Source of the DNA: Corynebacterium appendicis CIP 107643
Lineage (GTDB): Bacteria > Actinomycetota > Actinomycetes > Mycobacteriales > Mycobacteriaceae
Length of the DNA: 64,000 nt
Assembly (NCBI RefSeq): GCF_030408415.1
Contig: NZ_CP046976.1
Location: 310,001-374,000, forward strand
Direction of reading: 5' to 3'
The notes below the pieces were generated by a model, which had not been told where the DNA came from, made no database searches, and saw only the letters and a program-made list of their open reading frames with translations. Shown here piece after piece: positions 45,926-59,079 of the stretch (the first letter of the stretch is position 1; the number at the start of each line of letters is the position of its first letter). The position numbers and the translations under genes were made by a program.

Positions 45926-46489
45926 ATGAAGCTGCGCGAGCTGACCCCTGCTGACGCGGCGGCGACCGCGGCGATCGAAGCTGACGTCTTCGCCGGCGAA
46001 ACCCCCTGGCCGCGCGACGTGTTCGCCGTGCAATTCGCGCACCCGTACACCTTCTACGTCGGCGCATTCGAGGACGGCGACGGTGCTGACGGCGGTGGTG
46101 ACGACGAGGAAAGCGAGGAGGGCGAGCTCGTCGGCTACGCAGGCCTCGCCAAGCTCGGCCCGCCGGAGGACCCCGAATTCGAGGTCCACACCATCGCCGT
46201 CGCGCGCGGACACCAGCGCCGCGGCATCGGGCGGGTGCTCATGGACCAGCTCGTCAACGCAGCCGACATGCACGACGGTCAGATGTTTCTCGAGGTGCGC
46301 ACGGACAACACCGCCGCGCTGGCGTTGTACGAAAGCTACGGTTTCACAGAGATCGGCGTGCGCAAGGGTTACTACCAGCCCACCGGCGCGGACGCGTACA
46401 CGATGATGCGGCCCAGCATCAGCGAACGCGACGGCGGGGCCAGCACAGGTAACGGCAGCAACGGGCCGATTGAAAGGAGCACACCATGA
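45926..46489 (+). CDS. rimI: Ribosomal protein S18 alanine N-acetyltransferase
   Basis: 187 aa. It is a GNAT fold protein that acetylates the N-terminus of S18. The acetyl-CoA loop is '[18 protein letters not shown]', followed by '[19 protein letters not shown]'. An acidic insertion at residues ~50-67 (mostly Asp, Glu, Gly) splits the N-terminal half and is not part of the usual RimI. The tail is Gly/Ser/Asn-rich. It overlaps tsaD by 4 bp (ATGA), giving the common tsaB-rimI-tsaD order. Confidence 0.92.
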   Translation: MKLRELTPADAAATAAIEADVFAGETPWPRDVFAVQFAHPYTFYVGAFEDGDGADGGGDDEESEEGELVGYAGLAKLGPPEDPEFEVHTIAVARGHQRRGIGRVLMDQLVNAADMHDGQMFLEVRTDNTAALALYESYGFTEIGVRKGYYQPTGADAYTMMRPSISERDGGASTGNGSNGPIERSTP

Positions 46490-47544
46490 TCGTCCTAGGT
46501 ATCGAGTCATCCTGTGACGAGACGGGAGTGGGTATCATCGAGCTCTCGCCCGACGGGGGGATGGAGATCCGCGCGGACGTCGTCGCGTCCTCCATGGAGC
46601 AGCACGCGCGCTTCGGCGGTGTCGTGCCCGAGATCGCCTCCCGCGCCCACCTCGAGGCCATGCCGCAGGTGATGGAGAAGGCGCTGGCGGAGGCGGGCGT
46701 CGACAAGCCCGATGCTGTCGCGGCGACCGTAGGCCCGGGCCTGGCGGGCGCGCTGCTCGTCGGCGCATCGGCCGCGAAAGCGTACGCCGCGGCGTGGGGC
46801 GTGCCGTTCTACGGCGTCAACCACTTGGGCGGGCACGTCGCGGTAGCGAACCTGGACGGCGGCGAAGAACTTCCGCATTCGATCGCGCTGCTCGTCTCCG
46901 GCGGGCACACGCAGATCCTCGAGGTCGACGCCGTGGGCAAACCCATGAAGGAATTGGGCAGCACGCTTGACGACGCCGCCGGCGAGGCCTACGACAAAGT
47001 CTCCCGCCTGCTGGGCCTCGGGTACCCCGGCGGGCCCGTCATCGACAGGCTGGCCAAAAACGGCGATCCGGCTGCTATCCGCTTCCCCCGCGGCCTGTCC
47101 CGCGCGGAAGACCTGCGAGGGGAGCACCGCTACGATTTCTCCTTCTCCGGGCTGAAGACCGCAGTGGCCCGATACGTCGAGGCAGCCGAACGGGACGGGG
47201 ACGTGATCAGCGTCGAGGACGTCTGCGCCTCCTTCCAGGAAGCCGTCGTGGACGTGCTCACCGCCAAGGCTGTCATGGCGTGCGAGCACACGGGCGCCCG
47301 GACCCTGCTGCTTGGTGGGGGAGTGGCCGCGAACTCACGCCTGCGCGAACTGGCGGGGCAGCGGTGCGCTGAAAAAGGCATTGAGCTGCGCGTTCCTCGG
47401 TTCAAGCTGTGCACCGACAATGGCGTCATGATCGCCGCGCTCGCTGCCCAGCTCATCCATGAAGGCGCGCAGCCCTCTGGTTTGGATACGGCCACCGACA
47501 CCTCGCTCGAGGTCGAGACCCCGCTCGTGGCCGCCGGGAGCTAA
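46486..47544 (+). CDS. tsaD: tRNA t6A synthase catalytic subunit TsaD
   Basis: 352 aa. It transfers the threonylcarbamoyl group from its adenylate to A37 of tRNA. The start '[17 protein letters not shown]' and the metal motif '[10 protein letters not shown]' are standard, as are '[12 protein letters not shown]' and '[11 protein letters not shown]'. A Thr/Glu-rich tail closes the protein. Last gene of the alr-to-tsaD run. Confidence 0.96.
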   Translation: MIVLGIESSCDETGVGIIELSPDGGMEIRADVVASSMEQHARFGGVVPEIASRAHLEAMPQVMEKALAEAGVDKPDAVAATVGPGLAGALLVGASAAKAYAAAWGVPFYGVNHLGGHVAVANLDGGEELPHSIALLVSGGHTQILEVDAVGKPMKELGSTLDDAAGEAYDKVSRLLGLGYPGGPVIDRLAKNGDPAAIRFPRGLSRAEDLRGEHRYDFSFSGLKTAVARYVEAAERDGDVISVEDVCASFQEAVVDVLTAKAVMACEHTGARTLLLGGGVAANSRLRELAGQRCAEKGIELRVPRFKLCTDNGVMIAALAAQLIHEGAQPSGLDTATDTSLEVETPLVAAGS

Positions 47545-47689
47545 CTCCGCTGCTGGCACTGACGCGGTGCGGGACGGTGCGAGGCTGTGTGACGCGGCCG
47601 CATCCAGTTTCGCTCGCCGAGCTAAAAGGGCGGTAAGCACGTAGTCTTGGTGTCGTTGTTTTTCCAACCACGCACCAAAGGATGAGAGT

Positions 47690-48139
47690 ATGGCGACCCA
47701 CAGCGACAACGAGAAGTTCGGGCTGCTCGTCAACCCCGACCTGACCTTTCACCGCATCGTCTTCGATCTCGACGACGCGAACCAGTTCCTCGGCCCGGTC
47801 GTGCAGGAGAGCGTAAAGGTCGCTTTCGAGCAGGACGGCCCAGCCTACGACGCATACTTCTCGCCTGAGGCGAAAGAGAAGCGGGCGGACCCGAACCCGG
47901 TCGCGTCCATGGCGCGCAACACCGCCGCAACCGACAACCCCGCCTTCTTACAAGACCCGTCGACTGCGATCTCCGGCCCGGTGATTTTCACCGGCCGCGG
48001 CGGCAAGAGCATCGACGACGAAGTGGTCGAGGGCATCAAGAACACTATCCGCGCTGTCCGCACTTACCGCGAGGACAACGAGGAGGAGTACCAGCTCTGG
48101 CGCAACGCCGTACTGAACCTGGGCACCCCGCAGGTCTAA
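47690..48139 (+). CDS. Conserved hypothetical protein between tsaD and groES
   Basis: 149 aa, soluble, no signal peptide or membrane segment. Slightly acidic; 'FTGRGGKSIDDEVVEGIKN' and 'YQLWRNAVLNLGTP' look like structured helices. I do not recognise a domain. The location between tsaD and groES is shared by other corynebacteria as far as I know. The ribosome site is AGGATGAGA, fairly weak. Confidence 0.65.
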   Translation: MATHSDNEKFGLLVNPDLTFHRIVFDLDDANQFLGPVVQESVKVAFEQDGPAYDAYFSPEAKEKRADPNPVASMARNTAATDNPAFLQDPSTAISGPVIFTGRGGKSIDDEVVEGIKNTIRAVRTYREDNEEEYQLWRNAVLNLGTPQV

Positions 48140-48164
48140 GCGGGTTGCACGCAGGAAAAAATTC

Positions 48165-48200
48165 AAGGCTGGGCGGGAACGCCCGGCCTTGTTGTCGTTT
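48165..48200 (+). terminator. Terminator before groES
   Basis: AAGGCTGGGCG pairs with CGCCCGGCCTT around GGAA, followed by GTTGTCGTTT. It ends just where the CIRCE element starts. Confidence 0.8.
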
Positions 48201-48225
48201 AGCACTCCCGTAGGTAGAGTGCTAA
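48199..48225. promoter_or_regulatory. CIRCE element (HrcA operator) before groES
   Basis: TTAGCACTC, nine bases, then GAGTGCTAA: an exact match to the CIRCE consensus bound by the heat-shock repressor HrcA. It lies about 130 bp before the groES start, so groES-groEL1 should be heat-inducible by HrcA release. Confidence 0.95.
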
Positions 48226-48355
48226 TCAGGTTTTGGGCACAGTTTGTTCACCCGCGACGACGGCTGCGCATCGCGAAACCCCGGCACCGCCCCGCGCCGA
48301 GTGGGGAAGGGCCGAAGAAAGCTCATACGAACAACTTTCAAGAAAGGTTTTCACC

Positions 48356-48658
48356 GTGGCAAACGTCAACATCAAGCCCCTCGAGGACAAGATCCTCGTC
48401 CAGATCGTCGAGGCTGAGACCACCACCGCCTCCGGCCTGGTCATCCCGGACTCCGCGCAGGAGAAGCCGCAGGAAGCGACCGTCATCGCCGTCGGCCCGG
48501 GCCGCTGGGACGATGAGGGTGAGCACCGTATCCCGGTCGACGTCAAGGAAGGCGACACCGTCATCTTCTCCAAGTACGGCGGCACCGAGCTCAAGTACGG
48601 CGACCAGGAGTACCTGCTTCTGTCCGCTCGTGACCTGCTGGCCGTCGTCGAGAAGTAA
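48356..48658 (+). CDS. groES: Co-chaperonin GroES
   Basis: 100 aa from GTG 48356 (AAGAAAGG upstream). It caps the GroEL ring. The start '[18 protein letters not shown]' and the mobile loop '[19 protein letters not shown]' are typical, as is '[19 protein letters not shown]'. The longer frame from 48233 runs through the leader and is not used. groEL1 follows after 21 bp. Confidence 0.97.
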   Translation: MANVNIKPLEDKILVQIVEAETTTASGLVIPDSAQEKPQEATVIAVGPGRWDDEGEHRIPVDVKEGDTVIFSKYGGTELKYGDQEYLLLSARDLLAVVEK

Positions 48659-48673
48659 AGAAGGGGGAACTAG

Positions 48674-50287
<1,614 letters not shown>

Positions 50288-50311
50288 CTCCGCAGCTTCA
50301 CCACGCAAGCG

Positions 50312-50366
50312 ACGCCCCGCTCCGCACTTCCCCTGAACTAACCCGGGGGAGTGTGGAGCGGGGCGT
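50312..50366. terminator. Bidirectional terminator between groEL1 and whiB
   Basis: ACGCCCCGCTCCGCACTTCC and its near-complement GGAGTGTGGAGCGGGGCGT form a long stem. It can serve groEL1 from the left and the WhiB gene from the right. Confidence 0.85.
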
Positions 50367-50378
50367 TCTCGTTGTGTT

Positions 50379-50699
50379 CTAGACCGCGGCGACCTTCGTC
50401 TTGGTGCGGCGCTTCGTGGTTCCGCGCAGAGCGGCCTGACGCTCGGATTCGCTCATGCCGCCCCAGATGCCGTACGGCTCAGCCACGGCGAGGGCGTGCT
50501 CGCGACACTGCTCCAGGACAGGGCAGCTGTAGCAGATCGCCTTGGCGCGATTCTCACGGTTCGTGCGGGCGCGGCCGCGCTCCCCGTCCGGGTGATAGAA
50601 GACATCGGAGGCCTCGCCGCGGCACGCTCCGTGGAGCTGCCAATCCCAGAAGTCGGCGTTCGGTCCGGGCAGCTGGTGCGGCATGGACATCGTGGGCAT
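50379..50699 (-). CDS. whcB: WhiB family transcriptional regulator (WhiB3/WhcB-like)
   Basis: 106 aa. WhiB proteins carry an Fe-S cluster and act with the primary sigma factor as redox-sensing regulators. The four cluster cysteines are Cys26, Cys56, Cys59 and Cys65 ('ICYSCPVLEQC'), and the turn 'GIWGGMSESER' and the basic C-terminus ('TTKRRTKTK') for DNA contact are present. GAGGAG lies before ATG 50699. Its place beside groEL1 and sigD matches whiB3 of M. tuberculosis; the symbol whcB rests on that synteny. Confidence 0.9.
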   Translation of the reverse strand: MPTMSMPHQLPGPNADFWDWQLHGACRGEASDVFYHPDGERGRARTNRENRAKAICYSCPVLEQCREHALAVAEPYGIWGGMSESERQAALRGTTKRRTKTKVAAV

Positions 50700-51235
50700 T
50701 GAGTGAAAATCTCCTCAGGCTAATGAACTACGAACAACCGCTTCCCGCACGCCAGCGCAGCTGGGTGGGCCGCATGAAAATGCCGGTGCGCCGTGAAGCA
50801 ACGAGATAGGAGTGTGCAGGGTGTTGGTAAACAGCTGGTTTCTGACAGGTGTCGCACAGTTTGAACTAAGGGATTTGGCGGGGTCGGCATCGCTGTGAAC
50901 AGTGGGAACCGGTGGAGGTTAAAGGTCGGTGAATTGTTAGTGCCGGCTAGCGTGCTGCCTCACGTGGCCCATAAGTCACTTGAGCCCCAAAAGTGTAGAC
51001 ATTCGGGGGTGGGGGGCGGGGCACGGTGTGGAGGTGCCCTGTTGGTCCCACGATGACCGTGGTCTCCGCCGCGCATTTATGCCGTTCACAGTCAAGGACG
51101 TACGATGAACACGCCCAAAAACACGCAGTCTGGCGTAATCTGCATTAGATTCACCCCGAAAGAACTCGCGGCGCCCGCGTTCGCGACTGCATGGACCGCC
51201 AAGGAAACCGAGACACAACCCCGCGAAGGAGAGAC
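50700..51235. other. Intergenic region between whiB and sigD
   Basis: This is a gene-free stretch of 536 bases holding the divergent promoters of whiB and sigD. No strong operator dyad stands out. A TAGATT box near 51150 could serve sigD. Short open frames here have no conserved features. The size is large for this genome, so a small RNA is possible, but I see no terminator supporting one. Confidence 0.4.
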
Positions 51236-51847
51236 GTGGCCGCACACGACGCCGACGACCGCCTCGCCTCCCTTGTCCCCTTGGCGCAGGAAGGCGACCA
51301 GCGCGCGCTGAAAGAGATCATCAAGATCGTGCACCCGACGGTGCTGCGCTACGCCCGCGCCCGCATCAGCGGGGGCCGCACTCCCACAGCTGAAGATGTC
51401 GCGCAGGAAATCTGCCTCGCGGTGGCCACTTCGGTGAACAAATACCAGGACAAAGGCAAGCCGTTCATGGCCTTTGTTTACGGCATCGCGTTCAACAAGG
51501 TCACCGACGCTCACCGCTCGCTGTCCCGCGATAAATCCAGCCCCACTGACGATGTGCCTGACCAGGAATTTCTCGGCGGTACCCCCGAAGATGCAGCCAT
51601 GGTGGAAGTAGGTAGTAACAGAGTGCGGGCATTGCTCGATCTGCTTAGTGAGAAGGCACGAGAGATCGTCGTTCTGCGCATCTTCGTCGGGCTATCCGCC
51701 GAGGAAACAGCAGAGATCACCGGCAGCACCGCAGGAGCAGTGCGCGTCGCTCAGCACCGTGCACTCGCCGCGATGCGAAAAGCCGTCGAACAAGAACGAG
51801 AACTGAACGAAGAAACGTCACGGGGTCGGCACTCACAGCTGAGCTGA
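51236..51847 (+). CDS. sigD: RNA polymerase ECF sigma factor SigD
   Basis: 203 aa from the GTG at 51236, which has an AAGGAGAG site; an ATG at 51191 would add 15 residues. Region 2 ('PTAEDVAQEICLAVATS' and 'FMAFVYGIAFNKVTDAHR') and region 4 ('LSAEETAEITGSTAGAVRVAQHRALAAMR') are complete. In mycobacteria and corynebacteria SigD controls cell-envelope and lipid genes. The anti-sigma gene rsdA follows, as in the known locus. Confidence 0.93.
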   Translation: MAAHDADDRLASLVPLAQEGDQRALKEIIKIVHPTVLRYARARISGGRTPTAEDVAQEICLAVATSVNKYQDKGKPFMAFVYGIAFNKVTDAHRSLSRDKSSPTDDVPDQEFLGGTPEDAAMVEVGSNRVRALLDLLSEKAREIVVLRIFVGLSAEETAEITGSTAGAVRVAQHRALAAMRKAVEQERELNEETSRGRHSQLS

Positions 51848-51883
51848 TCTGCGGCGTAATGAGAAGGAGCAGGGAGGGTAGCC

Positions 51884-52747
51884 ATGGAACCGAAGTTCAC
51901 CGGCCGTAGCGGACAGCACCGCGCGGAGGGCGCCGATTACACGGCGAACATGGATGAATTGCTGGCCAGCGATGCATTTATGACGGACCTGTCGCGCGGC
52001 GTCGATCCGGCCGATGGTTCCGACGAATTGGCTGTCCTGCTGTTGGGTCTCCGCGACGAGGTGGAAGCGCCGATGCCCCTGGCCCCAGAACTGTCCGGCG
52101 AGGCGGCGACCGAGGAGAACCCGGCAGTAGCTTCCCTCGATAAGCGCCGTGAAAAGCGCAGGAAGAAAGCGGCCTTCCGCACTAGCCCGTGGCTCGCGGG
52201 TGTGGTCGGCGCAGCTGCCGCGACCGTATTGGTCGCCGGCACCGGTGCCGCGCTCTACCACGCCACCCCGGGCTCGGCCCTGTGGGGCCCGTCCGAGGCT
52301 GTCTTTGGCGACCGCACTAGCTCGGTCGAATTCGCCAGCGCGCTCGATGAGATCGACAGCAAGACCGAATCCGGCGACATCGCCGGCGCCCGGGTACTCA
52401 TCGACCAGTTGCGCGATTCGTTGAACCAGGACCGTTCTGAGCGTACGAAGCAGGATAAGAACGGCGCCGAGGCACCTGTCGTTCACCAGAAGGACACGGT
52501 CACGGTCACCAAGGCTCCGAAGCCGGAGGGTAAGCCGAAGCCAGCCGAGCCGGAGCAGCCCGCGACTGTCACCGTCACTCCGGAGCCAGTCACTCAGACG
52601 GTCACGGTCACCGAAACGGCGCCGCCGTCGGGTGGACGGGAGACGGAGCCGTCGTCAAGCGTGCGCACGTCGACGACCTCGACGATTCCCACGACGACCA
52701 AGCAGCTCGGCGCACCGCAACAGTCCGAAGCCCGCTCTTCCCAGTAG
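51884..52747 (+). CDS. rsdA: Anti-sigma-D factor RsdA
   Basis: 287 aa. The N-terminal cytoplasmic part (residues 1-~100) would hold SigD; a basic patch 'SLDKRREKRRKKAAFR' precedes one membrane helix at ~106-125 ('LAGVVGAAAATVLVAGTGAAL'). A conserved extracytoplasmic segment 'TPGSALWGPSEAVFG' follows, then a long Thr/Val/Pro-rich tail that may lie in the wall. Regulated proteolysis of such single-pass anti-sigma factors frees the sigma factor. Start has GAAGGAGC upstream. Confidence 0.9.
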   Translation: MEPKFTGRSGQHRAEGADYTANMDELLASDAFMTDLSRGVDPADGSDELAVLLLGLRDEVEAPMPLAPELSGEAATEENPAVASLDKRREKRRKKAAFRTSPWLAGVVGAAAATVLVAGTGAALYHATPGSALWGPSEAVFGDRTSSVEFASALDEIDSKTESGDIAGARVLIDQLRDSLNQDRSERTKQDKNGAEAPVVHQKDTVTVTKAPKPEGKPKPAEPEQPATVTVTPEPVTQTVTVTETAPPSGGRETEPSSSVRTSTTSTIPTTTKQLGAPQQSEARSSQ

Positions 52748-52762
52748 TTCCTGCGCGAGCGG

Positions 52763-53134
52763 CTAGCGCTCGTCGAGCCCGTCGAGGTAGCCCAACGCGT
52801 AATCCCACGGCACATACGCGCGAGGATTCGGCTCCGCGCTGGGTTCGTGCACAGGCGGCAATTCGCCCTGCAAGCTGGCGATCATGTTCGTGATCATGAT
52901 GTCCCAGTCGTAGTAGTGGACTTCCTCGCAGTCCTCGCACAGAAAATTGATGCCCAAGATCCCGCGGGGCTCGAGCACGAGCTTGAACTCGCGCGTCTGC
53001 GCGAGGTCGCGCAGGACAGCCTGGCGCTCTTCGGCGCTGAGTGGCTCCACGACTTCGTCGTCCTCGATGAAGGATGCGGGATCGTTGGGATCGTCTGCGA
53101 ATGGGTCGCGCGGCATCATGGAGTCAAAATTCAC
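52763..53134 (-). CDS. DUF5319 family protein
   Basis: 123 aa. The pattern 'PRDPFADDPNDPASF' at the N-terminus and 'INFLCEDCEEVHYYDWDIM', with a central CxxC, match actinobacterial DUF5319 proteins found between rsdA and guaB2 (Rv3412 in M. tuberculosis). The CxxC may bind metal. Function unknown. The start may also be the ATG at 53119, six codons in. Confidence 0.85.
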   Translation of the reverse strand: MNFDSMMPRDPFADDPNDPASFIEDDEVVEPLSAEERQAVLRDLAQTREFKLVLEPRGILGINFLCEDCEEVHYYDWDIMITNMIASLQGELPPVHEPSAEPNPRAYVPWDYALGYLDGLDER

Positions 53135-53311
53135 GCCTCTAACCTTATGGCCCAGCGGCGGCGAAGTTCAATTTTCGTGCGGTCTTGTTCGCCTGCGGGT
53201 TGAGTTGCGTGTGTCCAGTTTCCCGCCTCCTCCCGCATGCGCTGGGCACCCGCCCTTGCCCCGACACCTGATTTGCGCGACACACTATGCTGACAGAATA
53301 GAAGACAGTAG

Positions 53312-54892
<1,581 letters not shown>

Positions 54893-54940
54893 GCAGCGCT
54901 TTCGCTCACGTTCCCCACGTCGACAAAGAAGGAAGACACC

Positions 54941-56155
54941 ATGCGTGACTACGTCGAGATCGGCATCGGCCGCGAGGCCCGCCGCGCGTACTACCTGCGG
55001 GACATCGCCATCGTGCCTGCCCGCCGCACCCGCTCCTCCAAGGACGTGGACTTGAGCTGGCATATCGACGCCTACACCTTCGACATCCCCTTCGCCTCCC
55101 ACCCCACCGACGCTCTGGCCAGCCCCGAATTCGTCATCGAGATGGGCAAGCAGGGCGGTCTCGGCGTCATCAACGCCGAGGGTCTCTGGGGCCGCCACGC
55201 CGATCTCGACGGCGCTATTGCCAAAGTGATCAAGGCCGAGCTCGATGCAGAGAGCGCCGGCAAGAGAGGGACTTCTGCCGAGGACAGCGCCGTGAGGACC
55301 CTCCAGGAACTCCACGCCGCCCCGCTCGACCACGACCTGCTCTCTGAACGGATCGCGCAGGTCCGCGACTCGGGCGTCACTGTCGCCGTCCGTGTGAGCC
55401 CGCAGCACGCCCGTGAGCTCGCTCCCGTCGTGGTCAAAGCCGGCGCTGAGATCCTGTTCATCCAGGGTGAGATCATCTCCGCCGAGCACGTCCAGGGAGG
55501 CGGCGAACCGCTCAACCTCAAGGAGTTCATCGGCTCCCTCGACGTGCCCGTGATCGCCGGCGGCGTCGCCGATTACACCACTGCGCTGCACCTGATGCGT
55601 TCCGGCGCCGCCGGCATCATCGTGGGCCAGGGCGCGACCACCTCGGACGCCGCACTCGGTATCGGCACCCACATGGCCACCCAGATTGCCGACGCCGCCG
55701 CCGCCCGCCGCGAGTACCTCGACGAGACGGAAGGCCGTTACGTCCACATCATCGCTGACGGGGAGATCCACACCAGCGGCGATATTGCCCGAGCTGTCGC
55801 CTGCGGCGCAGACTCCGTCATGCTCGGCGCGCCCCTGGCAGCCGCGTCCCAGGCCGCTGCGGGCGGCTACTACTGGCAGTCGCAGGCCGCGCACCCGCGC
55901 TTCCCGCGCGGTGTGATCGCTCGCGCTGACGGCGGTTTCAGCTTCGGCTGGGGCCTCGACGATGCGGCGGCTACCGAAGACATCCTGAAACAGCTCCGCA
56001 GCAATAGCCCGAGCCTGGAAACGATCCTCCACGGCCCCAGCACCAGCACCTGGGGCGGCCACAACCTCGCCGGTGGCCTGCGCCGCGTGATGGCCAAGTG
56101 CGGCTACACCGACATCAAGAGCTTCCAGAAAGTCGGCATCACGCTGTCGAGCTAG
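54941..56155 (+). CDS. guaB3: GuaB3 family IMP dehydrogenase-related protein
   Basis: 404 aa. It is an IMPDH/GMPR-family barrel without CBS domains. The start 'MRDYVEIGIGREARRAYYL' is diagnostic for the actinobacterial GuaB3 type. The IMPDH catalytic cysteine loop is not present in its usual form. Related GuaB3 proteins have been reported to act as GMP reductases, so a salvage role opposite to guaB2 is possible; I could not confirm this from sequence. GAAGGAAG lies before the start. Confidence 0.92.
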   Translation: MRDYVEIGIGREARRAYYLRDIAIVPARRTRSSKDVDLSWHIDAYTFDIPFASHPTDALASPEFVIEMGKQGGLGVINAEGLWGRHADLDGAIAKVIKAELDAESAGKRGTSAEDSAVRTLQELHAAPLDHDLLSERIAQVRDSGVTVAVRVSPQHARELAPVVVKAGAEILFIQGEIISAEHVQGGGEPLNLKEFIGSLDVPVIAGGVADYTTALHLMRSGAAGIIVGQGATTSDAALGIGTHMATQIADAAAARREYLDETEGRYVHIIADGEIHTSGDIARAVACGADSVMLGAPLAAASQAAAGGYYWQSQAAHPRFPRGVIARADGGFSFGWGLDDAAATEDILKQLRSNSPSLETILHGPSTSTWGGHNLAGGLRRVMAKCGYTDIKSFQKVGITLSS

Positions 56156-56348
56156 GCGCTCAGCGCGCTGCTGCTCGTCCTTTGTGCGTCCTCGGCTCGC
56201 CCTCTGCTTGCGCCGCCGTTGCGCGCGCCGCATGATCCCACCCGGTGCCCACTCGGTTCATACAGGGAAGTTCATGCGGTTTGGCTGATGCAACTCAACA
56301 CCGCCCGCGCCGATAGCAGCACCGCGTCGATGGGTTAAAATGCGTACC

Positions 56349-57938
56349 GTGACATCGACGACTACGCCTGATCAGACCCCACCCGCCAACGCGCACCCGC
56401 GCCCGGTCCTCGTCGTGGACTTCGGCGCTCAGTACGCGCAGCTCATCGCACGCCGCGTGCGTGAGGCCCGCATCTATTCCGAGGTCGTGCCGCACACGAT
56501 CACGGCTGAAGAGCTCAAGGCGAAGGACCCGGTCGCGCTCGTGTTCTCGGGCGGCCCCTCGTCCGTGTACGAGGACGGCGCGCCCCAGCTCGATCCGGCC
56601 ATTTTCGAGCTCGGTCTGCCGACGTTCGGCATTTGCTACGGCTTCCAGATCATGACGCAGGCGCTCGGCGGCACCGTCGCCAAGACAGGCTCCCGCGAGT
56701 ACGGCCGCACCGCGATGAACGTCCGGGGCGGTATCCTCCACGACGGCCTTGAGGCTAACCACCCGGTGTGGATGAGCCACGGCGATTCCGTGACCGAGGC
56801 CCCGGAGGGCTTTGAGGTCACCGCCTCCTCCGAGGGCGCTCCCGTCGCCGCGTTCGAGAACGCCGACAAGTGCATGGCCGGCGTCCAGTACCACCCGGAG
56901 GTCATGCACTCGCCGCACGGCCAGGAGGTGCTCACGCGCTTCCTCACTGAGATCGCGGGCCTCGAGCAGACCTGGACCGCGTCCAATATCGCAGAGCAGC
57001 TTATCGACGCCGTCTCTGAGCAGATCGGCCCCGACGGCCGCGCCATTTGCGGCCTGTCCGGTGGAGTGGATTCTGCTGTCGCCGCAGCATTGGTGCAGCG
57101 CGCCATCGGTGACCGCCTCACCTGCGTCTTCGTCGACCACGGTCTGCTCCGCCAGGGCGAGCGCAAGCAGGTCGAGACCGATTTCGTCGCTGCCACCGGC
57201 GCCAAGCTGGTCACCGTTGACGAGCGCGAGGCCTTCCTGAACAAGCTGTCCGGCGTCACTGAGCCGGAGGCGAAGCGCAAGGCCATCGGCGCCGAGTTCA
57301 TCCGCTCCTTCGAGCGTGCTGTCGCCGGTGTCCTCGAAGGCGAGGATGTCCAGTTCCTGGTTCAGGGCACCCTCTACCCGGACGTCGTCGAATCCGGCGG
57401 CGGTGCCGGCACCGCCAACATCAAGAGCCACCACAATGTCGGCGGCCTGCCCGACGATGTCGAATTCGAACTCGTCGAACCCCTCCGTCTCCTGTTCAAG
57501 GACGAGGTCCGCGCCGTCGGCCGCGAGCTCGGCCTGCCCGAGGAAATCGTCAACCGTCAGCCCTTCCCGGGCCCGGGACTGGGCATCCGCATCATCGGCG
57601 AGGTCACCGAGGAACGCCTGGAGGCCCTCCGCGCCGCCGACGCCATCGCTCGTGAAGAGCTCACCAAGGCCGGTCTCGACGACCAGATCTGGCAGTGCCC
57701 CGTCGTCCTGCTTGCCGACGTCCGCTCCGTCGGCGTCCAAGGCGACGGTCGCACCTACGGCCACCCGATCGTCCTGCGTCCGGTTGCCTCCGAGGACGCC
57801 ATGACCGCCGACTGGGTCCGCATCCCCTACGAGGTGCTGGAGACCATCTCCACCCGCATCACCAACGAGGTTGGAGACGTCAACCGTGTCGTGCTGGACA
57901 TCACGTCCAAGCCGCCGGCCACGATCGAGTGGGAGTAG
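56349..57938 (+). CDS. guaA: GMP synthase (glutamine-hydrolysing)
   Basis: 529 aa from the GTG at 56349. It aminates XMP to GMP. The class I amidotransferase domain contains the nucleophile in '[10 protein letters not shown]' and the His-Glu pair in 'YHPEVMHS'; the ATP pyrophosphatase P-loop '[14 protein letters not shown]' and C-terminal dimerisation domain ending 'PPATIEWE' follow. TAAAAT (56336-56341) ends 7 nt before the GTG, which points to a leaderless transcript. ATG 56340 would put the start inside that box. Confidence 0.95.
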   Translation: MTSTTTPDQTPPANAHPRPVLVVDFGAQYAQLIARRVREARIYSEVVPHTITAEELKAKDPVALVFSGGPSSVYEDGAPQLDPAIFELGLPTFGICYGFQIMTQALGGTVAKTGSREYGRTAMNVRGGILHDGLEANHPVWMSHGDSVTEAPEGFEVTASSEGAPVAAFENADKCMAGVQYHPEVMHSPHGQEVLTRFLTEIAGLEQTWTASNIAEQLIDAVSEQIGPDGRAICGLSGGVDSAVAAALVQRAIGDRLTCVFVDHGLLRQGERKQVETDFVAATGAKLVTVDEREAFLNKLSGVTEPEAKRKAIGAEFIRSFERAVAGVLEGEDVQFLVQGTLYPDVVESGGGAGTANIKSHHNVGGLPDDVEFELVEPLRLLFKDEVRAVGRELGLPEEIVNRQPFPGPGLGIRIIGEVTEERLEALRAADAIAREELTKAGLDDQIWQCPVVLLADVRSVGVQGDGRTYGHPIVLRPVASEDAMTADWVRIPYEVLETISTRITNEVGDVNRVVLDITSKPPATIEWE

Positions 57939-58026
57939 GAACTTTACCAGAGCACCAATCCCAGCCCGGCTAGCCAGCTCACCCGCCTGAGTCAAACTCC
58001 GTCCTCAGGGCCTACTTGCGCCGAAT

Positions 58027-58719
58027 CTAGGCGTACGGGTTGTTCTGCGGTGAATACGGATTAACGCCACCGTCCGGCTGATCACCGTCTGCCGGTGGTC
58101 GTTGCTGGTTGAAGCCATTTGGCTGCTGCTGCGGCTGCGGCTGTGCCTGAGGCTGCTGCCCGAAGTTATGCTCCGGTTGAAGCTGAGGTTGCTGCACCTG
58201 TGCCTGGCCGCTACCAGCCGGCGGCTGCGGCTGGGGGCCGCCGGCATTCGGCTGTGGTTGCGCACTCCCAGAGCCGCCAGCCCCACCAGCAGCAGGCGGA
58301 ATGTTCCAACCCTCCGGCGGCACGGGGGTGTTGTTGTGGAGGATCCACCAAGCCAGGAAAGCGAGCAGCACGCCGGTCAGCGATGCCAGCGTGACACCAA
58401 AACGGGTGCCCAAGGTGATTGACGGGAAGAAGATGATCAGGCCGAGGAGCAGAAGCCAGCCAGTGCTCTGTTCCTTCGCTTCCGCCTCAGTCATCTGGTT
58501 GTTCGCGGTGAACGCAGCGTTCATTGGCGAGGACGCGGTACCGATCCGTGGCATGAGGAACCAGCACAGGAGGTAAATGAAGAAGCCGCCGCCGACGAGA
58601 AGCGTGAGGACGGTGAACGCGATGCGGACGATCGTGGGATCGATCCGGTAACGTGCGCCAATTCCTTCGCAAGGCGCTGGATCTCGCCTATGTTGAGACG
58701 TTGCCGCGCAGAAAACCAC
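58027..58719 (-). CDS. PspC domain protein with Gln/Pro-rich tail
   Basis: 230 aa. The PspC domain is at residues ~15-55 ('CEGIGARYRIDPTIVRIAF', then a membrane helix 'LTLLVGGGFFIYLLCWFLMP'); two further hydrophobic segments lie at ~85-125. The last 100 residues are rich in Gln, Pro, Gly and Asn, a low-complexity region probably inside the cell. PspC-type proteins sense membrane stress. The extreme N-terminus (before residue 15) does not look like the family and the start is uncertain. Confidence 0.75.
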   Translation of the reverse strand: MVFCAATSQHRRDPAPCEGIGARYRIDPTIVRIAFTVLTLLVGGGFFIYLLCWFLMPRIGTASSPMNAAFTANNQMTEAEAKEQSTGWLLLLGLIIFFPSITLGTRFGVTLASLTGVLLAFLAWWILHNNTPVPPEGWNIPPAAGGAGGSGSAQPQPNAGGPQPQPPAGSGQAQVQQPQLQPEHNFGQQPQAQPQPQQQPNGFNQQRPPADGDQPDGGVNPYSPQNNPYA

Positions 58720-59079
58720 AACCTTCCACTACAACTGGTTCACAACTAGCCTGGCAGCAGAGATGCCGTAAACATGCATTTTGCGGTCAGGGCTAGCTGG
58801 TCGGATGACCTGGGCGTGGGGTGGGGGCGAGAGATCCTCACATGAAACCTGAATTTGCTCGCGCAGGTAAACTCGCCGGATCGTTTGAAATCGCTGGTCG
58901 GCGAGGTTCGCCGCTGCCGATCCTCGCCCACGCTTCCGGTTCTGTCCGCTGCTGTTTTCGGGTTTGTTCCTGAATCCTGAACGGCGGCTTCATTTGTGTA
59001 CTGGGGTGCATACTTAAGTCCCCGGTTCCGCTCGTCTAGGGCCTACGGATTCAGGTTTTGTGTTACATATCGTGAGCTA
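58720..59079. other. Gene-free stretch between pspC and a membrane protein gene
   Basis: 360 bases without a supported gene. It is less GC-rich and holds several short stems, but no promoter or repeat that I can name. Part of it is the pspC promoter region. Confidence 0.35.

Noticed and set aside
56295..57995. 566-aa minus-strand open frame over guaA
   Set aside because: It is complementary to the fully conserved guaA and has no recognisable domain.
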